From Caldilineae bacterium (lineage in GTDB: Bacteria; Chloroflexota; Anaerolineae; Epilineales; Epilineaceae): a stretch of 64,000 nucleotides of DNA. The stretch spans positions 62,001 through 126,000 of the forward strand of contig JACKBJ010000003.1 in the NCBI GenBank assembly GCA_020634625.1, in the 5' to 3' direction. Below, piece after piece: positions 1-8,656 of the stretch. Position numbers and translations under genes: made by a program. The notes under the pieces were generated by a model. The model was not told the origin of the DNA, ran no database searches, and saw only the letters and a list, made by a program, of their open reading frames with translations. Positions within the stretch are counted from its first letter, which is position 1. Each line of letters begins with the position of its first letter.

Positions 1-2475
1 GCCGAAGCGGGTCATCTCGGCCACGCCCAGCCGCAACGCGCCGGCGGCCGTGAAGCCCTCCTCGTCGGGCAGGGACTGGTAGTTGCAGATGATGCCGCTG
101 TCCTCGAGGCGCCGAGCGACCTCGGGCCCCTGCGCGTAGCCGACCTCGACCAGCACCTGGTGCGTCTCGGTGTAGTCCAGGCTCGGGTCGCCGGCCACCG
201 CCAGCCCGCGCTCGGCCAGGGCGCGGGCGAAGGCTTTGGCGTTGGCGATCACCGCCGTCTGGTAGGCGTCCTTGAAGTGGTTCATCTCGTAGGTCGCCAC
301 CAGCAGGCCCAGCAGGCTGCCCAGGTGGTGGTTGGACACCGAGCCCGGGAAGGCCCGTCGGCTGATCGACTCCCAGAGCGGCCAGCGCGCGTCGTCCGGC
401 TCGAAGCGGCCGGCGACGATGCCGCGCTGGGTGCCGAAGAAGGTCTTGTGGGTCGATCCGGTCACGAGGTCGGCGCCCTCGGCGAAGGGGTCCTGGAAGT
501 GCGGTCCGACCAGGCCCAGCACGTGGGCCATGTCGACCATCAGCACGGACGCGATGCCGGTGTCGTCCAGGAAGGCCCGGATCTCGGCCACCGGCTCGGG
601 GTGCAGGATCACGCTCTTGCCCAGGACGATCAATTCGGGCTGCTCGGCTTCGATCCGCTGGAGCGTGGCCGGCAGGTCGATCCGGTAGGGGTTGTCGGCC
701 CGAACCGGAAAGTGGCTGACCGCCGGCCGCTCCGTCCGTGGGTCGCGCGCCACGCAGTCGCGCAGCGCGCCCATCGGCTGGGCGCTCAGGTGGCCGCCCT
801 TGCCCAGGTCGTGGTTCATCACCCGGCGCATGCGCCGCGGCTCGGCCTTGCGGTCGGAGCGGTTGAGGAAGTCGACCATGGCGCTGAAGACGACCGTGTT
901 GGCCATCTGGCCGCTGACCAGGCGGGTCTCGACCTGGGGACAGCCCAGGTAGGCGCGCAGCTCGGCCTCGAGCCGCGCCTCGACCGAGCGGATGAAGTCG
1001 ACGCCCTGGTAGTAGAAGACCTCGGCCTCGTAGAAGGCCGGCAGCGGGCGATGCTCGCCGTAGCGGAAGGCCGGGTCCATCACCGAGGCCAGCCGCGCCA
1101 GGGGCGAGAGCGTCATCTCGGAGGGGATGAGGTTGATGCAGTCGCGCTGCCGCCAGCGGCCGTTCTCGAGGGTTTCGGTCAGCAGGCGGCGCAGAGCGGC
1201 CGGCGGGTCGGCCGTGGCCCGCTCCTCGGGCTCGGCCGGGTGGTCGTGGATGATCGGCCGGGCGTAGGGTGGCGCCTCGCCGCGCAGATGGTAGGGCACG
1301 ATCCGCGCCGCGACCCGCCGGCCGCGGAGCTCCAGCCAGAGCGGCGCGTCCTCGAGCAGGTCGCAGTCGAGGTAGGCCAGGGCGATCGAGCGCAGCCCGT
1401 GCCGCTCGCCCGGCCGCGCGTCCAGGCCCTCGCCCTCGAGCTCCCAATAGGGCACCCGCGTGCCGCTGGTCACCCAGCCCACCGGCTGCTCGCCGCGGTA
1501 GACCGGCGTGCCGGCGCGGGCCAGGCCCCGGTCGGCCAGGGCCAGCGGCTGGACGAGCCGCGGCAGGTCGGCGCGCAGGCGGTAGTCGCGGTCCAGGATC
1601 CCCACCAGCGCCGCCTGCTGTCGCGCCAGCGCCTCCCGGCCGACGAAGTCGCCCTTCAGCGGCGAGAAGCTGACCGCGAAGCGGAAGGTCGACAGGGCCA
1701 GGATGGGGATCTCGCCACCCGCCGGATCGAGGCCCAGCTCCTGGCCGTAGAGCGGCAGGCCGGCTTCGAGCCGCAGCGTGTCGCGCGCGCCCAGGCCGAC
1801 CGGCGTGGCGCCGGCCGCCACCAACGCGTCCCATAGCCGCGGGCCCTCCTCGCGCGCCGCGAAGAGCTCGAAGCCCAGGGGCTCGCCGGTGTAGCCGGTG
1901 CGCGCCAGGCGCGCAGGGACGCCGCCGACGCAGGCGAGCCCGACGCGGTTGCGGCGCGGCTCGGGCAGCGCGCCCGACTCGAGCAGCCCTTCCAGCAGGC
2001 TTCGCGAGGCCGGTCCCTGCAGCGCCAGCATGACGATCTCCCGCGTCCGGTCGACCAGCTCCAGATCCGCGAAGCCTGCGCGCAGCGCCTGCAGGTGGGC
2101 CCAGTCCCGCTCCCGGTTGGCCGCGTTGACCACCAGCAGGTACTCGCCGGGCTCGAAATGGTAGAGGTAGGCGTCGTCCACCGCGCCGCCGGCCGGGTTG
2201 GCGATGAAGGCGTACTGCGCGCCCTGCTCGCGCGGGTCGAGCGCGGCGACGTTGCTGGTCAGCACCCGCTGCAGGAAGGCCGGCGCGTCGGCGCCGCGCA
2301 GTCGGAAGCGGCCCATGTGCGAGACGTCGAAGAGGCCGGCGTCCTTGCGCGTGGCCAGGTGCTCGGCGACGATGCCGCTCGGATAGGCCAGCGGCATGTC
2401 CCAGCCTCCGAAATCCACCATCTGCGCGCCCAGGGCCACATGCCGGTCGTGGAAGACGGTTCGCTCGCTGCGCAT
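1..2475 (-). CDS. GcvT-serine hydroxymethyltransferase fusion (partial, C-terminus off window)
   Basis: The gene runs off base 1, leaving 825 codons. Residues 1 to about 400 are an aminomethyltransferase (T-protein of the glycine cleavage system): near the N-terminus it reads MVDFGGWDMP, EHLATRKDAGLFDVSHMG and the acidic VDDAYLY motif. From about residue 420 the chain becomes a divergent PLP-dependent serine hydroxymethyltransferase: INLIPSE, SGQMANTVVFSAM, VDMAHVLGLVGPH, and the Schiff-base lysine motif GSTHKTFFGTQRG with Lys677. T-protein makes 5,10-methylene-THF from glycine, and SHMT uses methylene-THF plus glycine to make serine, so the two halves catalyse consecutive steps; channelling is my inference. 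The start ATG at 2475 follows AAAGGA by about 8 nt. The SHMT half is unlike canonical GlyA in the region after INLIPSE, so its substrate is not certain. Confidence 0.9.
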   Translation of the reverse strand, partial: MRSERTVFHDRHVALGAQMVDFGGWDMPLAYPSGIVAEHLATRKDAGLFDVSHMGRFRLRGADAPAFLQRVLTSNVAALDPREQGAQYAFIANPAGGAVDDAYLYHFEPGEYLLVVNAANRERDWAHLQALRAGFADLELVDRTREIVMLALQGPASRSLLEGLLESGALPEPRRNRVGLACVGGVPARLARTGYTGEPLGFELFAAREEGPRLWDALVAAGATPVGLGARDTLRLEAGLPLYGQELGLDPAGGEIPILALSTFRFAVSFSPLKGDFVGREALARQQAALVGILDRDYRLRADLPRLVQPLALADRGLARAGTPVYRGEQPVGWVTSGTRVPYWELEGEGLDARPGERHGLRSIALAYLDCDLLEDAPLWLELRGRRVAARIVPYHLRGEAPPYARPIIHDHPAEPEERATADPPAALRRLLTETLENGRWRQRDCINLIPSEMTLSPLARLASVMDPAFRYGEHRPLPAFYEAEVFYYQGVDFIRSVEARLEAELRAYLGCPQVETRLVSGQMANTVVFSAMVDFLNRSDRKAEPRRMRRVMNHDLGKGGHLSAQPMGALRDCVARDPRTERPAVSHFPVRADNPYRIDLPATLQRIEAEQPELIVLGKSVILHPEPVAEIRAFLDDTGIASVLMVDMAHVLGLVGPHFQDPFAEGADLVTGSTHKTFFGTQRGIVAGRFEPDDARWPLWESISRRAFPGSVSNHHLGSLLGLLVATYEMNHFKDAYQTAVIANAKAFARALAERGLAVAGDPSLDYTETHQVLVEVGYAQGPEVARRLEDSGIICNYQSLPDEEGFTAAGALRLGVAEMTRFG

Positions 2476-2527
2476 CGCCCGATTCCTTTGTTCGGTGCCG
2501 GCGCGAAGGATCGTGCCGGCTGGCTGC

Positions 2528-2556
2528 AGCATAAGGGGCGCTCGGGGGGGCGTCAA
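2528..2556 (-). promoter_or_regulatory. Promoter of the gcvT-SHMT fusion
   Basis: On the minus strand TTGACG (2551-2556) is followed after exactly 17 nt by TATGCT (2528-2533). Transcription would start about 45 nt before the ATG at 2475. The same TTGACG-17-TATGCT arrangement recurs at 41302. I looked for a glycine riboswitch in the short leader and saw none. Confidence 0.75.
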
Positions 2557-2644
2557 CACACGTGCTTTGGACAATTCGGAGGCAACGCCGGCTTTACGCC
2601 CGGCTCAGCTTCGGCTCATCTGATCGGTGCACCATCAAGGTCGT

Positions 2645-2820
2645 CGGACCCGTCGGTAACGGAACCCTGCAACCGATCCTTGAACCGCCGTCGCCTGAAC
2701 CTGCGTCGTTGAACGTCGGATCGTGAACGCCTGAGCCCTGAACGCCTGAGCCCTGAACGCTTGAACGCCGAACGTCTGCCCTTCGACGGTTGAATCCCCC
2801 GAGCTCGTGAACCCCGAACC
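2645..2820. repeat. Degenerate TGAAC repeat tract with a 15-bp tandem core
   Basis: The gene-free stretch 2476-2943 holds the gcvT promoter at its left end and this tract in the middle. TGAACGCCTGAGCCC occurs twice in exact tandem (2724-2753), followed by a diverging third copy. Further TGAAC/TTGAAC/GTGAAC words occur every 8-20 bp on both sides. I see no convincing gene here; ORFs through it are shadows made by the repeat. Function is unknown, and it is too degenerate and spacer-less to be a CRISPR. Confidence 0.5.
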
Positions 2821-2943
2821 CGAGGCCTGGACGCCGCGGGGAAGATCGATGAACGGTGCCGCGTCGCAATGCGCGTGGACCGTCTGGCCGCTCGACCCAG
2901 CCGGGTTCGGGCCTCCGAGACGATCGAGACGCGAGGTGGCACC

Positions 2944-4065
2944 ATGCCGATGGACCGAGACGGACGCCGAGCGAGGCTTGACGCCGGCCGCTGTGGCGGC
3001 CGATCCCGCGTTGGGGCCGTCGGGGGGCTGTCCGCGCTGACCCTGGCGGCGTTGCTGTTGGGCTGCGGCGGCGAGACCCGCTTGCCCTGGTCGGCCACGG
3101 CCACGCCGACGGCGAGCCTGACCCCGACGCCCACCGCGACCGCCACCATCACGCCCAGCCCGACGCCCACGCCGCATCCCCTGTCGATCGACTGGTTGCG
3201 CGGGCGGGACTATCCGGGCGGCCCGCTGACGGTCGAGGAGACCTTGGCGCCGGGTGCCAGCTCCGACCGCTACGTGGTCAGCTACCCCTCCGACGGCCTG
3301 AAGATCCGGGCCCTGTTGCTGGTGCCGCGCGGCGAGGCGCCGGCGGCCGGTTGGCCGGCGATCGTGTTCAACCACGGCTACATCGCGCCGGCGCAGTACC
3401 GCACGACCGAGCGCTACGTGGCCTACCAGGAAGCCTTCGTCCGGGCCGGCTACGTGGTGCTCAAGAGCGATTACCGCGGGCACGGCAGCTCGGAGGGCGA
3501 GGCGCGGGGCGGCTACGGCAACCAGGACTATACGGTCGACGTGCTCAACGGCCTGGCCGCGCTGCGCCAGGATCCGCGGGTGGATGCCGAGCGCATCGGC
3601 ATGTGGGGCCATTCGATGGGCGGCTGGATCACGCTGCGCGCGATGGTGGTGGCGCCGGACATCCAGGCCGGCGTGATCTGGGCCGGCGTGGTGGCCAGCT
3701 ACCCGGATCTGCTCGAGCGCTGGCACCGGCCGCGACAGTTCACCCGCAGCGTTCCGGCGCGGGCCTCGAGCTGGCGCGGGCTGCTCACGACGGAGTTCGG
3801 CAGCCCCGAGGAGCGGCCGGAGCTCTGGGCGCCCCTATCGGCCAACAGCTACCTGGACCAGCTCTCGGGGCCGATCGAGCTGCACCATGGCACGAACGAC
3901 AGCAGCGTGCCCTTGGAGTTCTCGGAGCTCCTGGTGGGGCAGATCGAGGCGGTCGGCGGCGAGGTGAGCCTGTTCACCTATGCCGGGGACGACCACAACA
4001 TCTCGGCCAACCTGGGGACGGCACTGGCACGGTCGGTGGCCTTCTTCGATCGGCATGTGAAGTAG
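2944..4065 (+). CDS. Alpha/beta-hydrolase lipoprotein (S9/dienelactone-hydrolase-like)
   Basis: 373 residues from ATG 2944, preceded by GAGGTGG. An upstream in-frame start at 2869 would put an arginine-rich extension before the signal peptide and is less likely. The signal peptide ends in the lipobox LLLGC, so the protein should be lipid-anchored outside the membrane. A Thr/Pro linker (about residues 40-75) leads to the hydrolase domain. The catalytic triad is readable: Ser224 in GHSMGG, Asp319 in HGTNDSS and His351 in GDDHN, with HGY after strand 3 as the oxyanion loop. The fold is shared by dipeptidyl-peptidase-like and dienelactone-hydrolase-like esterases, so esterase or peptidase activity is likely but the substrate is not predictable. 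Confidence 0.85.
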   Translation: MPMDRDGRRARLDAGRCGGRSRVGAVGGLSALTLAALLLGCGGETRLPWSATATPTASLTPTPTATATITPSPTPTPHPLSIDWLRGRDYPGGPLTVEETLAPGASSDRYVVSYPSDGLKIRALLLVPRGEAPAAGWPAIVFNHGYIAPAQYRTTERYVAYQEAFVRAGYVVLKSDYRGHGSSEGEARGGYGNQDYTVDVLNGLAALRQDPRVDAERIGMWGHSMGGWITLRAMVVAPDIQAGVIWAGVVASYPDLLERWHRPRQFTRSVPARASSWRGLLTTEFGSPEERPELWAPLSANSYLDQLSGPIELHHGTNDSSVPLEFSELLVGQIEAVGGEVSLFTYAGDDHNISANLGTALARSVAFFDRHVK

Positions 4066-4086
4066 GGGGCGGGGCGGCGCCGGGGC

Positions 4087-4494
4087 TCAGGTCGGGCGAT
4101 GGGCTTCCACCAGGCCACGGCTGTTTTCGATCTGCTCGGCATCCCAGGTCACCAGCGGGAGGTCCAGTGCCTGGGCAAGGGCCACGTAGATGGCGTCGGC
4201 GCCTCGAAGCCGCCGGTCGGCGGCCAGCGTCGTCGCCAGCCGAACGTCGTGGGCCTCCATGCGATAGACGTCCAGGCTCGGGCAGGCCATCACGGCCGCG
4301 GCCGCACGGCGTCCCAGCTCCGGGCGGCCGCTGCGCCGAGCGATGGCACCGGCCACCTCGACGATGGCCAGCTCGGGCGTCGTCAGCGTCCGGCTCCGGT
4401 CGAGCCAGGTCGCTAGCCAGGCCCGGCTCTGGGCATGATGGGCGTCCGATGCGGTCAGCCAGGCTACCCAGACGCTCGCATCGACGACGATCAT
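4087..4494 (-). CDS. vapC: VapC-like PIN-domain ribonuclease toxin
   Basis: 135 residues, the usual PIN toxin length. The acidic metal-binding residues are in place: Asp5 in MIVVDASVWVAW, Glu46 in PELAIVEV, Asp100 in LRGADAIYVALA and Asp118 in VTWDAEQ. PIN toxins cleave RNA, often initiator tRNA or rRNA, when released from their antitoxin. The ATG overlaps the stop of the upstream antitoxin gene by 4 nt (ATGA), the usual coupling of such pairs. The RNA target cannot be read from the sequence. Confidence 0.88.
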   Translation of the reverse strand: MIVVDASVWVAWLTASDAHHAQSRAWLATWLDRSRTLTTPELAIVEVAGAIARRSGRPELGRRAAAAVMACPSLDVYRMEAHDVRLATTLAADRRLRGADAIYVALAQALDLPLVTWDAEQIENSRGLVEAHRPT

Positions 4495-4757
4495 GCCTCG
4501 GCGCGTTCCTCGCGCATGATCTCGTCGGCGGCCTTGCCGTCATCCACCAGCCGCCCGATCTCGTCGGCCAGCCCGTCCATCTCGCGTAGCCAACCCTCGA
4601 TCGCCTCGCGGCTCAGGGGCCGCGAGGCTTCCGTCGGGACCAGTCGCGCCGCCACTTCGCCGCGTACCGTGACCTCGTAGACGGCACCCTTCTCCCGAAC
4701 CTGGCGCACGATCTCGCTGGCATGCGCCTTGAGCTCTCGAATTCCGATGCTTGGCAT
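4491..4757 (-). CDS. vapB: Phd/YefM-type antitoxin (VapB role)
   Basis: 88 residues beginning MPSIGIRELKAHASEIVRQV, the typical Phd/YefM N-terminus that dimerises and binds DNA. The C-terminal half is acidic and charged, as expected for the toxin-wrapping part. ATG 4757 has GGGAGG 6 nt upstream. A longer reading from 4835 is rejected because it would overlap the promoter at 4806-4835. It is followed by the toxin with a 4-nt overlap and probably autorepresses the operon, as is known for this family. Confidence 0.85.
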   Translation of the reverse strand: MPSIGIRELKAHASEIVRQVREKGAVYEVTVRGEVAARLVPTEASRPLSREAIEGWLREMDGLADEIGRLVDDGKAADEIMREERAEA

Positions 4758-4805
4758 GGCAGCCTCCCGGTCCGGGGACACCCAGGTGGTCACGCGGGAG
4801 ACTAC

Positions 4806-4835
4806 AGGATAGCGTGAGGCTGACACGACCGTCAA
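4806..4835 (-). promoter_or_regulatory. Promoter of the vapBC-type operon
   Basis: On the minus strand TTGACG (4830-4835) precedes TATCCT (4806-4811) by 18 nt. The predicted start site lies about 40 nt before the antitoxin ATG at 4757. Confidence 0.6.
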
Positions 4836-4939
4836 CCGTCGAATGCGGCCGTGGTTGCGCTGGGTGCTCTCGTGGATTCCCTATCCCCGACCAACCGCCA
4901 AGCCTTCGGCGGCTGATTCCGTGACGCCCCACCCTCTAC

Positions 4940-7900
4940 TCAGCGAGTCGACTCCTGGTTCCAGAGCCCGGGCAGGTACAGCCTCGATCCCCACTCCAGG
5001 CGCAGGTCGTGCACGGCCAGCGCCGCGGTGCTGCCGGTGAGGGCGTAGGCGAGGCTTCTGATGTTCAACGACGGGGCGGCGGAGCGCGCGCGAAGCCGGT
5101 AGGCCAACCGCTGCTCAGCGCCGCTGGCGAGCCGGCCGACCCAGGCCACGGCAACGCCATCCTCGGGTACCGCGCGCAGGGACGTCAAGGGCTCGCCGCG
5201 ACGGAGCGCCGCCAAGGCGCTCTCGGCATCGACCTCGATGCCGACGAAGACCGCGCCCTCGGGGAGCTGGGCGTAGTCCGGGTCGACCTCGGCCGCGTCT
5301 TCGTCGAAGTCGCTGAAGACGAGCACGTCGCCCGCACCGCCGACGTTGCGCAGCCCGACATCGACGGCGATGTCGCCCTTTGTCACGGAGGCCGTGGCGT
5401 CCAGCTCGGCTGCCCAGGGGTTGCGCCAGATGCGGACGCTGCCCTGCGTGCCATCGGCGGCCTGATCGACCACCTCGAAGTGGAAGCCGAAGTGCAGGCC
5501 GACGTCGCCCGGGTTGCCGCTGTGCTCGCCCTGGACCTCCTGCTCGTCGGCGATGCCGACGCTGAGGGTGTAGATCTGGCCGGCGCGGTCGACGTAGAGC
5601 GTCTCTTCGGTGCTCACGTCGGCGCTGGGCGGGCTCTGCTCGGCGCCCAGGCCGGTGAAGCCGGCGGGGGTGCGCGGGGCGTAGTAGCCGGCGGCGGGCA
5701 CCACCAGGCCGCCGTCCGGGTCGCTGAAGGCGTAGCGCTTGATCCGCTGGCGCTCGCCGTCGTCCGACAGGGTGACCGGGGCGGGCAGCAGCTCGACGGC
5801 CGAGGAGTGGCTCAGCGCGTCGTGGAAGGCCGCGACGGCCGGCAGGCCGCCCTGGAGGGTCGGCGTGACGACCGTGGTGGCCGGCTTCTCGCCGCCGCTC
5901 GAGGCGGTGAGCGTGATGCGGGCGGTCGGCAGAAGGTTGAAGGCCGAGTCGGCGGTCAGGACGCGGCCGTCCCAGTTGTCGTCGGGCGGGTAGTCGAAGC
6001 GGCCGAAGGCGTTCTCGATCTTGCCGCCGAGCGGGCCGCGGATGGGCTCGGGATGGGCGTCGAGCACCATCACGCCGCCCTTGGCGCCCTCGCTGGGCAG
6101 GGCCCGGAAGCGCGCGTCGTCGAAGGTGTTGTTGTTGCTGCCGAAGCGCGTGTCCCAGACCCAGACCAGCAGGCCCGGCGCGTTGGTCGGCAGGTGGTCG
6201 ACCCGCAGCTCGCGCCGGCCCTCGTCGGTCTGGCGCGAGTAGATCGTGTTGTAGGCGTACTTCAGGCCGCGGTCGAAGCCGTTGGTGCTGCGCCACTCGA
6301 GGATGTAGTAGCGCGCATAGCGCCGGGCGCCGTCCGAGAGCCGCCAGCCCAGGCCCTCGGTGTCGGTGAAGGTGCCCGGCTGGCTCTGCCAGCCCATCGG
6401 GTCGTCGTTCTCGACCGGGTCGTCCAGCAGCGTGTCGCCGGCGGCCTGGATCCGAATGTTGTCGACGTAGGCGCCATAGCCCAGGCCGCCGTTGTCGGTG
6501 GCGTAGCGCAGGCGGACGCGGATGGCCTGGCCGGCCCAGGGCGACAGATCGTGGCGCACCCGCAGCCAGCCGTTCGAGCTGCCCATGTAGCCGTAGCGCA
6601 GCTTGCCGTAGGTGGCCAGCCGGCCGTTGGGGTCGGGGTAGTCGTCCGGGGTGGTCAGCAGCTCGCCCGTGTCGGCGCGGTAGCCCCGGGTCTGGGTGTA
6701 GCTGGTGCCGGCGTCGGCCGAGACCTCGACGAAGAAGAAGTCGCGGTTGGTCTGGGTCTGGTAGGCCAGGTCGAAGCTGAGCGTGACCGGCGTGCCGGGC
6801 GCGACGGCCGAGAGGTCGAGCTCGCGCGTCAGCCGCGAGTCGGCCCAGTTCTGGTCGTAGCCGCTGCTCCAGACCTGCTGGCCGCCCTGGGGCCGCACGT
6901 CGGGCACGACCGAGGGGGGGATCTCGATCAGCAGGGCTGGGTCGGTGCCGGCCGGCGGCCCCGAGTTCTGGCCGATGACGTAGGTCTCGGCGTCCTCGGT
7001 GGGCGTGATGACGCGCGGCTGGCTCCAGTCGAGCACCATCTTCATGCGGGTCGAGAGGTGGGTCGGGTCGGAGCCGTTGAGACGGCCGCTGCGCGAGCCG
7101 AGGCTCATCAGGTCCCACCAGGCGACGCTGTTGCGCCCGGCGCCGCCGGTGTCGTAGAGGTCGGGCAGGCCCAGGTCGTGGCCGAACTCGTGCACCAGCA
7201 CGCCCAGGTACAGGTTCTCGGGCTGGATGGTGTAGCCGCGCAGCCGGACGTCGTCGGTCGGGTCGTCGGGCGTGCCGCCGTCGTCGGCCAGATAGCCGCC
7301 CTGTCGACCGTCGACGCTGCCGCGGTGGGCCCAGATCTGCTGCCAGCCGTACTCGCCGCCGCCGTCCGACTTGTCGATGCCGGCGTGGATCAGGATCACG
7401 TGGTCGATCTCGTTGTCCTTGTCCAGGTCGTAGTCGGCCCAGGGGAAGTCCGGGTCGGCGGCGTTGATGGCGTCGACCACGTCGGCCGCCAGCGAGCTGA
7501 CGCCGTTGGGGAAGCGCGGGTTGCCGGGCAGGCCGTTCATGCTCTGGATGCGGCCGGCGTTGCCGTCGAGGCAGCGGTTGCCGGCATACCAGGCCACCGA
7601 GTGCGGCACCTGGACCCAGGCCATCACGCCCTTCGGGCCGCCGTCGAAGCGGACCTTGCCGCCCGAGACCTCGTCGTAGAAGCGGGTCATGGTCAGGCCG
7701 CTGAAGTCGATGCCCGGCTGGCCGTCCTCGGGATCGGTCAGGTCCAGGCGCGGCCGCTCGCTGATGCCCGACTCGGAGAAGATCAGCTGCTCGTAGAAGG
7801 CCTGGTCGAAGGTGTCGAGCCAGAAGGTCTCGTTGTCGTTCGGGCTGGGCTCGGGGATGGTGTCGTGCAGCGGGCCGGTATAGGTCGGCAGGGTGTCGGT

Positions 7901-8527
7901 GACGCAGGTTCGGTCGGAGATGCTGACCGGGTGCGAGTACTCTTCGAGCGTGTCCTCGCCGGCGAACTCGACGGCCACCACGAAGAGCCGCAGCAGGCCC
8001 TCGAGGTCCGGCGCGTCGGCGCCCTCGGCGCCGTCCACAAGCGGTCCGTCCGGGCTCCCGGTGGCGCTGTCGAAGGCCGAGGCCGGCGACTCGCCGCGGG
8101 CGAGGGCCTGGAGCAGCCGCGCCTCGCGGTCCTGGAAGCGCGCGCCGGCGACCGGGTCGGGCCCGTGGTAGGCCGCGGCCTCCCACTCGGTCCGCAGCCG
8201 GGCGGCCGCCTGGGCGATCTCGGCCGGACTGGCTCCGGCGCCGGCCCGGGCCTGGGCCACCTCGTAGACCAGGGCGTCGCTGGGTTGGACGTAGCTGATG
8301 CCCTGCCAGTCGGCGCCCTCGGTGCCCTCGTCGGCATTCGAGACGCCCGACTCGAGCCCCGCGCTCGAGCCCGCGGGGCCGGCCAGCGGCGGCAGGACCT
8401 CGGCCGCGGCGGGTGCCAGGCGGGCGACGGCCCAGGCGGCGGGCGCCAGGACCAGCAGCGCCAGGAGGATCCCGGCGGACAGGGCGCGGCGCTGGAGGCG
8501 TCGCGATGGGCGGGGACGAACGGGCAT
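4940..8527 (-). CDS. Secreted M6 (immune inhibitor A-like) metalloprotease
   Basis: 1195 residues from ATG 8527, with CAGGAG about 7 nt upstream. The signal peptide has an Arg-rich n-region and an ILLALLVLAPAAW core. After a propeptide-like region the catalytic domain carries the zinc motif HEFGHDLGLPD (His446, Glu447, His450), which fits the M6 pattern HExxHxxGxxD, and the downstream WWDLMSLGS loop resembles the M6 'WDLMS' signature. Later regions look like the beta-sandwich domains of immune inhibitor A proteases, which degrade extracellular proteins. The C-terminus ends with SRLYLPGLWNQESTR, the YLP tail shared by other exported proteins here. The same frame stays open far upstream of 8527 (to 11440), but that extension lies over other genes and is spurious. 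Confidence 0.88.
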   Translation of the reverse strand: MPVRPRPSRRLQRRALSAGILLALLVLAPAAWAVARLAPAAAEVLPPLAGPAGSSAGLESGVSNADEGTEGADWQGISYVQPSDALVYEVAQARAGAGASPAEIAQAAARLRTEWEAAAYHGPDPVAGARFQDREARLLQALARGESPASAFDSATGSPDGPLVDGAEGADAPDLEGLLRLFVVAVEFAGEDTLEEYSHPVSISDRTCVTDTLPTYTGPLHDTIPEPSPNDNETFWLDTFDQAFYEQLIFSESGISERPRLDLTDPEDGQPGIDFSGLTMTRFYDEVSGGKVRFDGGPKGVMAWVQVPHSVAWYAGNRCLDGNAGRIQSMNGLPGNPRFPNGVSSLAADVVDAINAADPDFPWADYDLDKDNEIDHVILIHAGIDKSDGGGEYGWQQIWAHRGSVDGRQGGYLADDGGTPDDPTDDVRLRGYTIQPENLYLGVLVHEFGHDLGLPDLYDTGGAGRNSVAWWDLMSLGSRSGRLNGSDPTHLSTRMKMVLDWSQPRVITPTEDAETYVIGQNSGPPAGTDPALLIEIPPSVVPDVRPQGGQQVWSSGYDQNWADSRLTRELDLSAVAPGTPVTLSFDLAYQTQTNRDFFFVEVSADAGTSYTQTRGYRADTGELLTTPDDYPDPNGRLATYGKLRYGYMGSSNGWLRVRHDLSPWAGQAIRVRLRYATDNGGLGYGAYVDNIRIQAAGDTLLDDPVENDDPMGWQSQPGTFTDTEGLGWRLSDGARRYARYYILEWRSTNGFDRGLKYAYNTIYSRQTDEGRRELRVDHLPTNAPGLLVWVWDTRFGSNNNTFDDARFRALPSEGAKGGVMVLDAHPEPIRGPLGGKIENAFGRFDYPPDDNWDGRVLTADSAFNLLPTARITLTASSGGEKPATTVVTPTLQGGLPAVAAFHDALSHSSAVELLPAPVTLSDDGERQRIKRYAFSDPDGGLVVPAAGYYAPRTPAGFTGLGAEQSPPSADVSTEETLYVDRAGQIYTLSVGIADEQEVQGEHSGNPGDVGLHFGFHFEVVDQAADGTQGSVRIWRNPWAAELDATASVTKGDIAVDVGLRNVGGAGDVLVFSDFDEDAAEVDPDYAQLPEGAVFVGIEVDAESALAALRRGEPLTSLRAVPEDGVAVAWVGRLASGAEQRLAYRLRARSAAPSLNIRSLAYALTGSTAALAVHDLRLEWGSRLYLPGLWNQESTR

Positions 8528-8579
8528 GGTGGGCTCCTGTGATGGACGACCGTGGCATGCGGCAGTGGCGCAGGATCTC

Positions 8580-8588
8580 CTTATACCA
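8580..8588 (-). promoter_or_regulatory. Extended -10 of the M6 protease gene
   Basis: TGG-TATAAG on the minus strand, with TATAAG at 8580-8585, about 50 nt upstream of ATG 8527. No good -35 is visible, consistent with an extended -10 promoter. It lies in the 129-bp divergent region shared with the gene starting at 8657. Confidence 0.45.
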
Positions 8589-8642
8589 CAGTCCTGCGCG
8601 CCGCCGCCAGCCCTCCGCCGGGCCGGCCGGTGAGGCCAGGGG

Positions 8643-8648
8643 TATAAT
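8643..8648 (+). promoter_or_regulatory. -10 box of a probably leaderless gene
   Basis: A perfect TATAAT ends 8 nt before the ATG at 8657. A start site 6-8 nt after the -10 falls at or next to the A of the ATG, and no Shine-Dalgarno fits between, so the mRNA should be leaderless. No clear -35 is seen. Confidence 0.6.
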
Positions 8649-8656
8649 GCCGCCCC

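Noticed and set aside
160..1836. 558-residue plus-strand ORF
   Set aside because: It is the antisense shadow of the GcvT-SHMT fusion, which has clear conserved motifs; the ORF itself is a low-complexity Arg/Ala/Gly sequence.
2476..2600. Glycine riboswitch before the gcvT fusion
   Set aside because: The leader from the predicted start is about 45 nt, too short for a glycine aptamer, and no paired aptamer pattern is visible.
2724..2780. CRISPR-like repeats
   Set aside because: The 15-bp units are directly adjacent with no spacers, and no cas genes are present.
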